This document shows positions 24,803 through 33,547 of a DNA stretch of 59,430 bases, piece after piece. The notes below the pieces were generated by a model, which saw nothing but the letters and a program-made list of their open reading frames with translations, made no database searches and was not told where the DNA came from. How positions within the stretch are numbered: the stretch's first letter is position 1; every line of letters begins with the position of its first letter. Origin of the DNA: an uncultured Pirellulaceae bacterium. Its GTDB lineage: Bacteria; Planctomycetota; Planctomycetia; Pirellulales; Pirellulaceae. The stretch covers positions 1 through 59,430 of the forward strand of contig CALHPU010000154.1 of the NCBI GenBank assembly GCA_938036435.1. The letters run 5' to 3'. The position numbers and the translations under genes were made by a program.

Positions 24803-25553
24803 CACTTCGTCGCGTCTTGAATTTGGATCTATTCTTTAGGTGGCCTACCTCTCCGAGGCGTGAGTATTTTACTCGGACAGTTGCGATTGGTAGATTGCCA
24901 CCCTATCCATTTACCCTCACGCCGCTCTGCGAACCAGCTACGAAGGATGTCGCATCCCAGTATTGCGCAGCGGTTTGATTTTCGGATGGAAATATTCTCG
25001 TCGTACAGGTTTTCAACCTTCAAAGGACCGTGAAGCTGCTGAATCCCTCTGGTAAGCCAATCCAAACGCGCTTAAATCAACTCACTTTTTAGCTCTTAAG
25101 GGCAAGAGGGGCGGATGTGATTCGGAGGGCTTAAGTACTGTCTTAATCACTCTCCTAATTAAGCACTCTCCTAAGCATCTCTCGGCCGCTAGAGTTGTGA
25201 ATTTCTTGCGATTCTGCCGAACAAGTCGATTGCAACTTAGACGGCGAGGTGGGCTTCATGGACATCAATCCGTTTATCCTGATTATGACGGGGCGTTAGG
25301 TTACAGAAACTATTTCGCCGTCTGCCGACTAGAGTTCAAGGGCTCTGTGCCGACCTAAATAATACCGGAGTTGCTGATCTCCAGTTTGTTTCGCCCGCGT
25401 ACTTTTCCCGACCGCCAAAACCCTGCCTTTCACGACACTAACATTCGTCCTTTTGGGGGTTTCCGAGAAATCCGCCAAAAAAAATGTCAGCAATGTTCGA
25501 TGTCTAGATACACGTTCGTGCCGCGCTAGAACTCCACCAAGTTTGGCACTGGC
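24803..25553. other. Decayed spacer with dockerin remnant
   Basis: Apart from the dockerin fragment at 25198-25299, this 750-bp stretch holds no gene. It contains palindromic scraps (for example around 24840-24950, ending in a weak copy GAACCAGCTACGAAGG of the dispersed core repeat) and a tandem motif CACTCTCCTAA at about 25149-25176. Confidence 0.5.
25198..25299 (+). pseudogene. Dockerin repeat fragment
   Basis: A short frame ending at TAG (25297-25299) reads DCNLDGEVGFMDINPFILIM (25228-25287), clearly the last dockerin-like loop of the same family as the genes at 24800 and 28944. It is preceded within 30 codons by a stop and has no start or signal. It is the remains of a third gene or of the 3' end of a duplicated one. 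Confidence 0.7.
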
Positions 25554-25618
25554 GATAGTCAACCCTTTACAACTTAGAACCTCATCACTGAGGAATCTAA
25601 ACACCTTAGAAAGTTGCC
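25554..25618 (+). promoter_or_regulatory. Duplicated leader of PEP-CTERM gene 1
   Basis: The 65 bases before the start codon are nearly identical to the leader of the second paralogue (26565-26629). Both contain CAACCCTTTAC, a small hairpin (here CCTCA 25580-25584 with TGAGG 25589-25593) and the shared run from GGAATCTAAACACC to GTTGCC. There is no strong Shine-Dalgarno sequence next to the ATG. It is probably a promoter plus structured 5' UTR. Confidence 0.65.
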
Positions 25619-26272
25619 ATGTTTAAAAAAGCTTTACTTGCTGTTGCCTGCGTGTTGGTCAGCAGCTCCGGAATCGTTTCGGCCCAGGATTTCTTCTTCT
25701 CCTTTGACGAAAACTCCAGAGTCTTCTCGCAAACGGTCGATCCTCTTACAACGTCAACAGGTTCCCTGTTCATTTTCTCTGACGAGAATTTTGACTTCAA
25801 CCAAGCCGACCTGCCGTTTAGCAACAGCGATTCGGGCGTAGTGTCAATTACCGGAGGCGTTGTATTCAACCCCGGTGCAGCCAGTTCTGGTACTTCCGCC
25901 TCCGCCTCAGGTGGTGCATTCACTTCTTTCGACCTTGACCAAGTCTCTGCTGGAACGGGCAGAATTTTCGCCACTTCATTTCTGTCACCAGGTCAGGTTC
26001 CCGGCAGCGGAGCTTCTAACTTTCGTGCTGGAGCGAACGGTTTTTTGCTGGCTCAAGTCGACTTCGATGTAATCGGAGAAGGCACCGCCAACTTTGACTT
26101 TGCCTTGGGAAATTTGGGTGTAGTTAACGACGGCGAAGGCCAAGTGCCGGTAGATTTCGCTGGCGGTTCCGGGCAATTTACTGTGGCCAGCGAAGCTATT
26201 CCCGAACCATCATCGGCCATTCTGCTCATCTTGGGTGCGGCAAGTATGGCAGCCCGACGTAGAAGATCTTAG
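25619..26272 (+). CDS. PEP-CTERM anchored exported protein, paralogue 1
   Basis: 217 residues. The signal peptide is at 1-23 (FKKALLAVACVLVSSSGIVSAQ). A beta-rich body contains alternating Asp/Phe/Gly motifs (DFFFSFDENSR, GGAFTSFDLDQV, GRIFATSFLSPGQVPG). The C-terminal sorting signal IPEPSSA is followed by a hydrophobic span and RRRRS at the end. PEP-CTERM proteins are processed by exosortase and exported to the cell surface or matrix. No exosortase gene is in this window. It is about 75% identical by eye to the next gene. A strong terminator follows, so the gene is monocistronic. Confidence 0.9.
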   Translation: MFKKALLAVACVLVSSSGIVSAQDFFFSFDENSRVFSQTVDPLTTSTGSLFIFSDENFDFNQADLPFSNSDSGVVSITGGVVFNPGAASSGTSASASGGAFTSFDLDQVSAGTGRIFATSFLSPGQVPGSGASNFRAGANGFLLAQVDFDVIGEGTANFDFALGNLGVVNDGEGQVPVDFAGGSGQFTVASEAIPEPSSAILLILGAASMAARRRRS

Positions 26273-26312
26273 TCAGACAACCCGTCTACAGATCTTGGAT
26301 TTGAAAACGAGT

Positions 26313-26345
26313 AAAGGAGCGGCCACCGGCCGCTCCTTTTTTTTT
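26313..26345 (+). terminator. Rho-independent terminator of PEP-CTERM gene 1
   Basis: GGAGCGGCC (26316-26324) pairs perfectly with GGCCGCTCC (26328-26336) around a 3-base loop, followed by nine or more T. Confidence 0.95.
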
Positions 26346-26564
26346 GCCCTCTACGCGGCAATGGCGGAGCAGCCCTCAAATCAGCCTAAGAGCCGATTTT
26401 TGGGGATTTCTAACTGCTTTTGACGGGATCTAATGCTTTAAAACGCGGCTTTTCCAAGCCAAAATACTGGCGATTAATGAGGAAAACATAAATTGGGTTA
26501 CTTCGCACGAATTTGCGGGACTTAGCTTGCAAAGCAGGCTTCTCTTGTTAAACTCGAGGCTTGT

Positions 26565-26629
26565 GATAGACAACCCTTTACACCTTAGACCCTCGCGATA
26601 GAGGAATCTAAACACCTTAGAAAGTTGCC
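26565..26629 (+). promoter_or_regulatory. Duplicated leader of PEP-CTERM gene 2
   Basis: Second copy of the leader at 25554-25618. The hairpin is kept although its centre differs (CCTC 26591-26594 with GAGG 26601-26604), while the flanks are almost unchanged. The region 26346-26564 before it shows no gene. Confidence 0.65.
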
Positions 26630-27280
26630 ATGTTTAAAAAAGCTTTACTTGCTGCAGCCGTTGTAGTGGCTAGTAGCCCCGCATTCGTTTCAGCTCAGGA
26701 TTTCTTTTTCTCCTTTGACGAGAACTCTAGAGTTTCATCAACAACGATTGATCCTACGACCACCTCGACAGGTTCCGTGTTCCTGTTCTCTGATGGAAGT
26801 TTTGATTTCAATCAGAGCGACCTACCTTTCGCACTAACCAACAGCGGCGTGGTTGACGTCACTGGTGGTGTCGTGTTCAACCCAGGATCAGCAAATTCTG
26901 GTATCGCCGCCTCAGCTTCCGGTGGTGCATTTACTTCTTTTGATCTCGATCAAGTAAGTCCCGGAACAGGCCGAATTTTCGCTACTTCATTCTTGTCACC
27001 AGGCCAGGTTCCCGGTAGCAATGCGAGCAACTTCCGCGCTGGCGCAGATGCATTTTTGCTTGCTCAGGTAGATTTTGATGTTGTCGGACCTGGTACTACC
27101 GATTTTGAATTCTCTGTAGGAGCTCTAGGAGTAGTCAACGACGGCGTAGGTCCTGTCGATGTAAACCTCGAAGGCGGCGCCGGATCGGTAACAGTAGTAG
27201 AAGCTATTCCTGAACCATCTTCAGCAGTTCTGTTGATGTTGGGCGTTGCTGGGATGGCTGCTCGACGCAGAAGATCTTAA
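26630..27280 (+). CDS. PEP-CTERM anchored exported protein, paralogue 2
   Basis: 216 residues with the same layout as the gene at 25619: signal peptide 1-23, beta-rich body with DFFFSFDENSR and GRIFATSFLSPGQVPG, and the IPEPSSA sorting signal followed by a membrane span and RRRRS. The two genes share the first eight codons exactly and a copied leader, so they arose by tandem duplication that included the regulatory region. It has its own terminator. It is likely a matrix or surface protein of unknown function that depends on an exosortase encoded elsewhere. Confidence 0.9.
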   Translation: MFKKALLAAAVVVASSPAFVSAQDFFFSFDENSRVSSTTIDPTTTSTGSVFLFSDGSFDFNQSDLPFALTNSGVVDVTGGVVFNPGSANSGIAASASGGAFTSFDLDQVSPGTGRIFATSFLSPGQVPGSNASNFRAGADAFLLAQVDFDVVGPGTTDFEFSVGALGVVNDGVGPVDVNLEGGAGSVTVVEAIPEPSSAVLLMLGVAGMAARRRRS

Positions 27281-27318
27281 GTCGATTGAGACTGCAAAGT
27301 CTCTGATTTAAAATTACG

Positions 27319-27354
27319 AAGGAGAAGCGACACAAGTCGCTTCTCCTTTTTTTT
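27319..27354 (+). terminator. Rho-independent terminator of PEP-CTERM gene 2
   Basis: GGAGAAGCGAC (27321-27331) pairs with GTCGCTTCTCC (27336-27346) around ACAA, followed by eight T. Confidence 0.95.
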
Positions 27355-27451
27355 GTGCGCGTGCCTGTAAACTGGCCGAGATAATTCCCCATCGACAGTT
27401 TCTTACACACACTGCAGCGTTCCAACAGCGGATACGCTTCATCCGGAAAAC

Positions 27452-27796
27452 TTATACTCGCATCTTGCCTAAACTACTGGATGCGAGCTCACTTGCATCA
27501 TTCGATGGTACTTCTATTCTCTCTGCCTCATTGAGATCTAAATCCCGAGGTATTGATCGCAGATAAAATTGATTTTTGGATAAAGAGACTTCACAGCTTA
27601 GAGAATTGCCCCTACGCAAAATCTGTTCCCCGAACTTCGCTTTGAACTTCCCCGATTCAATCCTATGGTCGTGATGCACTCCCTTGTCATTGGTATTTTT
27701 TTGTATGTGCTGAAGGTTAAGCGACTTAGTGGTTTTCAAAGCCGGGCAACACCATCGTTGGCCAGTTGAATCGAAAATCCCAAGCCTCCCATTCAT
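27452..27796 (-). CDS. Doubtful small protein
   Basis: 114 codons on the minus strand in the otherwise gene-free stretch 27355-27960. AAGGG lies directly against the ATG, too close for normal use. The product has no signal, membrane span or recognised motif; its C-terminal third is acidic (PRDLDLNEAERIEVP). It may be a chance frame. Without it, the spacer between the PEP-CTERM pair and the next secreted gene holds only the latter's promoter. Confidence 0.25.
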   Translation of the reverse strand: MNGRLGIFDSTGQRWCCPALKTTKSLNLQHIQKNTNDKGVHHDHRIESGKFKAKFGEQILRRGNSLSCEVSLSKNQFYLRSIPRDLDLNEAERIEVPSNDASELASSSLGKMRV

Positions 27797-27960
27797 CCCT
27801 TAAATGGTACATAAATACGCTTTATGTTGGCTTGGCGGTGTTGAAGATCACGCTCGACATGTTATTATGAAGACGCAAGGAAGCGGTTTCAGCTTTTGAA
27901 GCAGCAGGTTAGGGATGCGCCGTTCGGGCACTCATTCAATTTCACTTTTAGGAGCGCGTA

Positions 27961-28944
27961 ATGAATTTAAAGATGTCTTTTTTGGCTGCCTTTTCGGTAG
28001 CCTTGTTTTCGGTTTCGGCGAACGCTGAAATCATTCACGAGAGTGATTTCGAGGCCGAGCCAACTGTTGGTTTCGGCATCGGCGTAGAAACCATGTTGTT
28101 TAATGATTGCGGTGGCGATCTCATTGGATTCTCCGCCAACGGAAATCCTCTCAACACCGGCGATTCGATGGGGATTGTTACTTCCAATCCAAACAGCGGG
28201 TCTTTCGCTTATGCTGTCGATGTCGGAATTACAACCGATACCGGCGGACCAGCTCCGAACACTGGTGCCGGCAACGGTTGGGGAGCTGCTTGGTGTGGAG
28301 CAAACTCCACAAACGGCTCTGGCGGTTTCAACCGTCCTGATGTAGTGATCGCCGAGGGCAATGGCTGCTACGTTGATTTACAAGCGGGCACAACTCTAAC
28401 TGCCACCTGTCAGGTTGCGACCGATCCAGCAAACCCTCTAACAGGCGGCGCGACTGCAGAAATCCGTCTCGAATTTAACAACGAAGTGTTCGATGCAGAT
28501 GGTAATCAAACTTCTTTCACACCAGACCTCATCCCGCGAGCCGTCAGCACTCGATTGGGAGCCACCCAGTTGACTGGCACTTACCAAGAGTTAAGCATCT
28601 CATACACTCTTACCCAAGCCGACATTGATACAGGACTCAACTCGATTGCCGCGGTTATGGCCGTCGACGGGGCCGGTTTTAATGGCGGGACTGGGCTGAT
28701 TCTTTTTGACGACTTTGTTTATGAAGTCGACGATGCTTCTGTTGTCCTCGTAGGAGCGGGCCATGCCACTACTGCTCTAAAGGGCGATGTCGACTTGAGT
28801 GGCGTTATCGACTTTGCTGACATCCCAGCGTTTATCAGTGTCTTGCAGGCCGGCAGTTTCCAAGCCGAAGCCGATTGCGATTGCAACGAAGTTGTTGACT
28901 TCGCTGACATCCCTGCGTTCATCGCTATCCTTCAAGGTGGATAG
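27961..28944 (+). CDS. Secreted protein with dockerin-like C-terminus
   Basis: 327 residues. Signal peptide 1-22 (FLAAFSVALFSVSANA). The body (about 25-255) begins IIHESDFEAEPT and reads like a beta-sandwich, resembling carbohydrate-binding modules at its end (GGTGLILFDDFVYEV). Four or five cysteines could form disulphides. The C-terminus has two dockerin-like calcium loops (GDVDLSGVIDFADIPAFI, then ADCDCNEVVDFADIPAFI). Domains of this type may attach enzymes or matrix proteins, though no cohesin partner is visible here. A GGAG site (TTTAGGAGCGCGTA) precedes the ATG. A terminator follows. Confidence 0.85.
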   Translation: MNLKMSFLAAFSVALFSVSANAEIIHESDFEAEPTVGFGIGVETMLFNDCGGDLIGFSANGNPLNTGDSMGIVTSNPNSGSFAYAVDVGITTDTGGPAPNTGAGNGWGAAWCGANSTNGSGGFNRPDVVIAEGNGCYVDLQAGTTLTATCQVATDPANPLTGGATAEIRLEFNNEVFDADGNQTSFTPDLIPRAVSTRLGATQLTGTYQELSISYTLTQADIDTGLNSIAAVMAVDGAGFNGGTGLILFDDFVYEVDDASVVLVGAGHATTALKGDVDLSGVIDFADIPAFISVLQAGSFQAEADCDCNEVVDFADIPAFIAILQGG

Positions 28945-28973
28945 GATCGAACTCGATACGCTGAAATAGACAT

Positions 28974-29010
28974 TAAGAGAGAGCGGGCCAATATTGGCAT
29001 GCTCTCTTTT
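28974..29010 (+). terminator. Rho-independent terminator after the dockerin protein gene
   Basis: AGAGAGAGC and GCTCTCT flank a loop containing CAATATTG and are followed by TTTTTC. It lies 30-60 bases after the stop at 28944. Confidence 0.8.
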
Positions 29011-29074
29011 TCTCTGCGCTTTTCTGAGGTTTGGCGAAGTTTCTTTGGCGAAGTTCAAATGAGGGATTTTGATT

Positions 29075-29449
29075 TTGTCTACCACTCTCCTTTGGGTTGA
29101 TTGCCTTGGCGGACTGGTCGTCGGGAGTATTGGGCTTTTAATTTATAACCATCTGAGTGATTGGGACAGATTGCCTCAAGCGGTTGTTCTCACGATGGCG
29201 ATGGCCAATCTCGCCTATGGAAGCTACTCTCTTTTCGTCACAACTCGCAACCCAAGACCATTGCCAATGATCAAGCTGCTTGCGCTGGCGAATATGTTTT
29301 GGTTGTTAGTCTGCGTGTTGATCGCCATCGCCTATTGGAGTCAGATATCTTTTTTTGGGGTACTACATGTCGTCGGAGAGGGCGTTTACGTTGCCGCACT
29401 TGGATTGACCGAATGGACATGGCGAACGCGTCTCGCTGGCTCACAATAG
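29075..29449 (+). CDS. Small four-span membrane protein of unknown function
   Basis: 124 residues, almost wholly hydrophobic, with about four membrane segments (LLWVDCLGGLVVGSIGLLI, AVVLTMAMANLAYGSYSLF, MIKLLALANMFWLLVCVLIAIAYW, FGVLHVVGEGVYVAALGL). I do not recognise a family with confidence; it looks like the many small SPW/DoxX-like membrane proteins. The start is uncertain: TTG at 29075 has GAGGG about nine bases upstream, whereas TTG at 29069 is too close to that site and the ATG at 29059 is out of frame. It stands alone between the terminator and a repeat-bearing spacer. Confidence 0.7.
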   Translation: MSTTLLWVDCLGGLVVGSIGLLIYNHLSDWDRLPQAVVLTMAMANLAYGSYSLFVTTRNPRPLPMIKLLALANMFWLLVCVLIAIAYWSQISFFGVLHVVGEGVYVAALGLTEWTWRTRLAGSQ

Positions 29450-29662
29450 TAGAAATCGAGTGGCCTCACACAACAATCTATTGCCAAGTTCTATCGCCTT
29501 GCTCCGAAAGCACTCAAATCGTTTAAGTAGATCGATTGATGAACAATTCGCCATTCAACTTCCAAGTTTTCTATAAACTCGACCACCATTAAGTACGCAA
29601 CTTCTCTAGAGGCCGCACCTAAAATGGGTCGCGTTACCAATATTATTCCGCAGTTCAATTTC

Positions 29663-29760
29663 TGGAAGTTGCACATTTAAAAAGCAAATTTCACATTCTA
29701 TTCGACAAAACGCTCGTTAATTTAAAATCGCGAAGCGTTTCAATACATGCCCATGGCGAG
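29663..29760 (-). repeat. Third copy of the 5-kb dispersed repeat (opposite strand)
   Basis: Read on the minus strand, this stretch matches the plus strand around 5010-5100, including TGTATTGAAACGCTT, GACAAAA-type and GAATGTG segments and the terminal AAATGTGCAACTTC. Similarity extends over about 95 bp with scattered changes. Nothing else is seen in 29450-29843 apart from the start region of the P450 gene. Confidence 0.75.
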
Positions 29761-29843
29761 TTGAAACCCTACTCCACGGGAACACTTCCATCTGAAAACA
29801 AGTTACGATGAATTATTAATGCAGTCTCACCTAAGGTGCCATA

Positions 29844-31028
29844 ATGCAATCCTCGAATAGCTCTGAAGAAGATCCCTTCAAAGAGGCGCGCCGCGCAAAG
29901 GGCGTAATGAAGTGCCCATTCGAGGGGGAGATGATCACAATGCTGCTCCGGCACGAGGAAGTACGTCGCGCTGCTGCGGATTGGAAGCAATTTAGTTCCA
30001 ATGCGCCATTTCGAGTTCCGATTCCATCTGAGGAGGAGATGCGTTCGGTTCGCCAGTTACCGATCGAGTTGGATCCGCCGGACCATAAAGAGTACCGAAA
30101 GTTAACTGACCCATTCTTTCTGCGAGCGAAAGATCCGCAAGTGATGGCGGCGGTCAAACAATTGGTCGAATCAATCGTCGATTCGGTTTCCAACGGCAAA
30201 CCATTTGATACTGTTACTGATTTTGCGCTCCCCATTCAGTCGCTCGCGTTGACGCACTTGTTGAACATGCCTGAATCCGAAGCATCAATTTGGATCAAAT
30301 GGGGCATTCACGTTTTTCAACCGCAAGAAGGCGAAACAAAACGCGGCAGTCAGCTAGAAACGTACTTAAGCGAAACATTTGACAAAGCGGAAGCCAACCC
30401 CGGGAATGACTTTTTCGGGGCGCTCACCCAAGCCGAATTTCGTGGTAGAAAACTGACGCGCGACGAGTGCATGGGATTTGCGAATCTTGCATTCGCCGGA
30501 GGGCGGGACACGATCATTCACAGCATCACATCGATCATAGGCTGGCTTGCTGCGCACCCAGAATCCCTGAAATCCCTGCGTGAAGACACAAAACGAATCA
30601 CACTAGCGGCCGAAGAGTTCTTTCGTGTTTTCATGCCCCTGACTCAAATTGGCCGCGTCTGTCCCGCGGGTGCGGAAGTACATGGTGTGAAAGTCTCGCC
30701 GGGTGAACGAATCGGATTGTGCTGGGCTTCAGCAAATCGCGATGAATCCGTTTTTGAAAACGCTGATCAAGTCATCCTTGATCGACGCCCCAACCCGCAC
30801 GTATCGTTTGGTTTTCGTGATCACCTGTGCCAAGGCGCAGCTCACGCTCGACTGGTTGTCAGGTCGGTTCTCGATGCGCTTTGCAGTCGTGAAATTGAGA
30901 TCGAAATGATCCGACAGATCCCCCATTTGGAGCAAGCCAAGGAGTTCACACGCGTCGTTGGATTCGATGAATTGAAAGTCCGATTTTGCCTCCCAGAAAG
31001 TTCAGTGGAAAAGATTGAACCCAAATAG
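29844..31028 (+). CDS. Cytochrome P450
   Basis: 394 residues, soluble class I-type bacterial P450. Motifs: I-helix AGGRDT (218-223), K-helix ExxR at E258/R261, and the heme loop FGFRDHLCQG with the thiolate ligand C329. In the heme loop the usual second glycine (FGxGxHxC) is replaced by Arg, seen in some families but not the consensus. EL-DPPDH-EYRKL (75-87) is the typical N-terminal P450 motif. No ferredoxin or reductase gene is adjacent, so redox partners must come from elsewhere. The substrate is unknown. It is transcribed towards the convergent glgB gene. Confidence 0.93.
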   Translation: MQSSNSSEEDPFKEARRAKGVMKCPFEGEMITMLLRHEEVRRAAADWKQFSSNAPFRVPIPSEEEMRSVRQLPIELDPPDHKEYRKLTDPFFLRAKDPQVMAAVKQLVESIVDSVSNGKPFDTVTDFALPIQSLALTHLLNMPESEASIWIKWGIHVFQPQEGETKRGSQLETYLSETFDKAEANPGNDFFGALTQAEFRGRKLTRDECMGFANLAFAGGRDTIIHSITSIIGWLAAHPESLKSLREDTKRITLAAEEFFRVFMPLTQIGRVCPAGAEVHGVKVSPGERIGLCWASANRDESVFENADQVILDRRPNPHVSFGFRDHLCQGAAHARLVVRSVLDALCSREIEIEMIRQIPHLEQAKEFTRVVGFDELKVRFCLPESSVEKIEPK

Positions 31029-31199
31029 CAAGACTTTCATCCTCTTTTCACAGTGTTCACATTGCGGAAGGCCAAAGCCGCAAGAAAAACTTCTTGTTCA
31101 AACCACACCTGACAGGTTGCCCCAGCAATCAACAACTTCGAATTGGCTCACGGGTTGTTGCCTGAAGGCATTGTCGCGACCGACGGCCTCGATTCTGGA

Positions 31200-33437
31200 T
31201 TACGCCTTCTTGAAAATGCTGGCCCCTAACGGCGGGAGCGTCACATTAATCGACCACTCTCGCCCCTGCGCTTCGATTTGCTCGGCTTCGACCCCCATGC
31301 CGTTACCTTGATTGGTCCCAGCGTACAGTTCGCTGTCGCTGTTGAATAACTCTTGGTAGTGTCCCGGCTCCGGAACGCCAATTCGATAGTTCTCGTAAAC
31401 GACAGGAGTGAAATTGAGTCCGGTCAATGTGCAGTCCGCCGGATCTTTTGCCCGGCGAAGGTACGCCAGTACACTCTTCTCACTGCTCATCGAGTCCACC
31501 CATTCGAAACCGGCGGAGTCAAAATCAACCTCATGCAGTGATTTTTCTTGCTTGTACAAGCGGTTCAAATCACCAACCATTTTTCTTAAGCCCGAATGCG
31601 TGTCCCACTGGCACAAATCCCACTGAAGCCCGTCGTCGCAATTCCACTCATTCCACTGGCCCCACTCGCACCCCATGAACATTAGTTTCTTGCCGGGGTG
31701 GGTCCACATGTAAGAGTACAGCAGGCGCAGATTGGCGAACTTCTGCCATGTATCGCCCGGCATTTGGTCCAGCAGCGCCCCCTTGCCGTGAACGACCTCG
31801 TCATGCGAAAACGGCAACATGAAATTTTCAGTAAATGCGTAGATCAAACTGAACGTCAATTCATTGTGGTGGTACTTGCGATGAACGGGCTCTTTGCTGA
31901 TATACCGTAGCGTATCGTTCATCCAGCCCATGTTCCATTTGATGCTGAAGCCAAGGCCGCCGCTGCTAGTCGGATGCGAGACGCCGCCCCAAGCTGTTGA
32001 TTCTTCAGCAATCGTAAGCACACCGGGGTGCAGCTCATGAACTTTTTCGTTCAAGCGTTTGAGGAAATCAATCGCGCCGAGATTCTCACGGCCACCGTGC
32101 TCGTTAGGCACCCATTCACCGTCCTCACGGCTGTAGTCCAAATACAGCATCGACGCCACCGCATCGACACGCAAGCCGTCAAAGTGATAGTGCTTTAACC
32201 AAAACAGAGCGTTTGAAATCAAGAAATTCTTCACTTCGTTGCGGCTGTAGTTAAAGATCAGCGTGTCCCAATCAGGATGCTCGCCTTGACGGGGGTCGGC
32301 GTGTTCGTAGAGCGCTGTTCCGTCAAATTTCCCCAAGCCGTGACCGTCTTTGGGGAAGTGTGCTGGCACCCAGTCGACCAATACGCCGATGCCGTTCTGA
32401 TGGCAGTGATCCACGAAGAACATTAGGTCTTCGGGCGTTCCGTATCGGCTCGTTGGTGCAAAATAGCCGACAGTCTGATATCCCCAGCTTCCGGTAAAGG
32501 GATGTTCGGTAATCGGCATCAATTCGACATGGGTGAACCCAAACTCTTTACAGTAATCCACGATGCGAGTGGCGATGTCGCGGTAGTTCATCCAGCCGTT
32601 CTCACGCTCGTCGTCGCGTTGCCAGCTGCCGGGATGTATTTCGTATACCGAAATTGGTTTGGAGAGTTGGTCTTCGCTTGCACGCTCGGCCAGCCATGCT
32701 CCGTCGTTCCATTGGTAGGAATTTAAATCTGAAACAATCGAAGCAGTGCAGGGCGGAACCTCACTGTAGAAACCGTAAGGATCCGATTTCTCAACCACGT
32801 TGCCATTTGCATCGGTGACGCTGAACTTGTATTTCTCGCCAAATCCTAGCTCCGGGATAAACAGTTCCCAAATCCCGCTGGGGATCAATTTCTGCATCGG
32901 GTTAGCAGATTTATCCCAGTGGTTGAAGTCGCCCACCAGACTGATGCCTTTGGCATTGGGCGCCCAAACGGTAAAGTTAATTCCTGTCACGCCATTGATT
33001 TCGCGGCGATGAGCCCCGAGGCGATCATAGATGTCGAAATGGCTTCCCTCGTTAAACAGATGCAGATCCAGTTCGGACATCTGTGATTCGAAAGCGTATG
33101 GATCGTGAATCGTCATCTTATGTTGGCCTTGGTGGACTATAAATTTGTACTGACCGGAGTCAGTTTGATATACATTTTTTTCGCAAACGATTTCGTACAA
33201 CCCGGCTTGGGTGACACGATTCATTTGTTGTTCTACCGTTTCGCTGGCGTTGGTGATCCAAACAGAATCAGCGCGAGGAAAGAAACCTCGCACAACTGTA
33301 GGTACCAATGATCGACCATCATCTACAGCAACTTGCGTTGGCCCCAGTATAGACTGCGGATCTGCTGACGCCCCCTGCATCATTGCTTCAACTGCCGCGG
33401 TGTCTAACGGCACCGAAACGTCCATCCATGCGTTCAT
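31200..33437 (-). CDS. glgB: 1,4-alpha-glucan branching enzyme GlgB
   Basis: 745 residues. It makes alpha-1,6 branches in glycogen. Two N-terminal immunoglobulin-like/CBM48 modules (about 20-110 and 140-240, WAPNAKGISLVGDFNHW) precede a GH13 barrel. Active-site blocks present: DWVPAHFPKD, the nucleophile region DGLRVDAVASML, the acid/base block LTIAEEST, and LPFSHDEVVHGKG. The C-terminal beta domain ends with PPLGASIFKKA. Full length for the family. The ATG at 33437 has AGGA about ten bases upstream. No other glycogen gene is adjacent. Confidence 0.97.
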   Translation of the reverse strand: MNAWMDVSVPLDTAAVEAMMQGASADPQSILGPTQVAVDDGRSLVPTVVRGFFPRADSVWITNASETVEQQMNRVTQAGLYEIVCEKNVYQTDSGQYKFIVHQGQHKMTIHDPYAFESQMSELDLHLFNEGSHFDIYDRLGAHRREINGVTGINFTVWAPNAKGISLVGDFNHWDKSANPMQKLIPSGIWELFIPELGFGEKYKFSVTDANGNVVEKSDPYGFYSEVPPCTASIVSDLNSYQWNDGAWLAERASEDQLSKPISVYEIHPGSWQRDDERENGWMNYRDIATRIVDYCKEFGFTHVELMPITEHPFTGSWGYQTVGYFAPTSRYGTPEDLMFFVDHCHQNGIGVLVDWVPAHFPKDGHGLGKFDGTALYEHADPRQGEHPDWDTLIFNYSRNEVKNFLISNALFWLKHYHFDGLRVDAVASMLYLDYSREDGEWVPNEHGGRENLGAIDFLKRLNEKVHELHPGVLTIAEESTAWGGVSHPTSSGGLGFSIKWNMGWMNDTLRYISKEPVHRKYHHNELTFSLIYAFTENFMLPFSHDEVVHGKGALLDQMPGDTWQKFANLRLLYSYMWTHPGKKLMFMGCEWGQWNEWNCDDGLQWDLCQWDTHSGLRKMVGDLNRLYKQEKSLHEVDFDSAGFEWVDSMSSEKSVLAYLRRAKDPADCTLTGLNFTPVVYENYRIGVPEPGHYQELFNSDSELYAGTNQGNGMGVEAEQIEAQGREWSINVTLPPLGASIFKKA

Positions 33438-33547
33438 CTTCAAAAGCGTCCTGTTTAGATTAAAGTGAATCGATCGGTTCGTCCACTGAACGTTCGATTT
33501 TTCATCCGTTTAGTCAGTTAATTTGCCTTAACCTTCAATTAACCCCT

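Noticed and set aside
25619-27280. Local exosortase system accompanying the PEP-CTERM proteins
   Set aside because: No gene with exosortase-like membrane architecture or its Cys/Arg/His triad is present in the window.
31015-31311. Small gene overlapping the P450 3' end and glgB 3' end
   Set aside because: Most of the frame lies antisense to glgB, and the composition is not gene-like; no ribosome-binding site.
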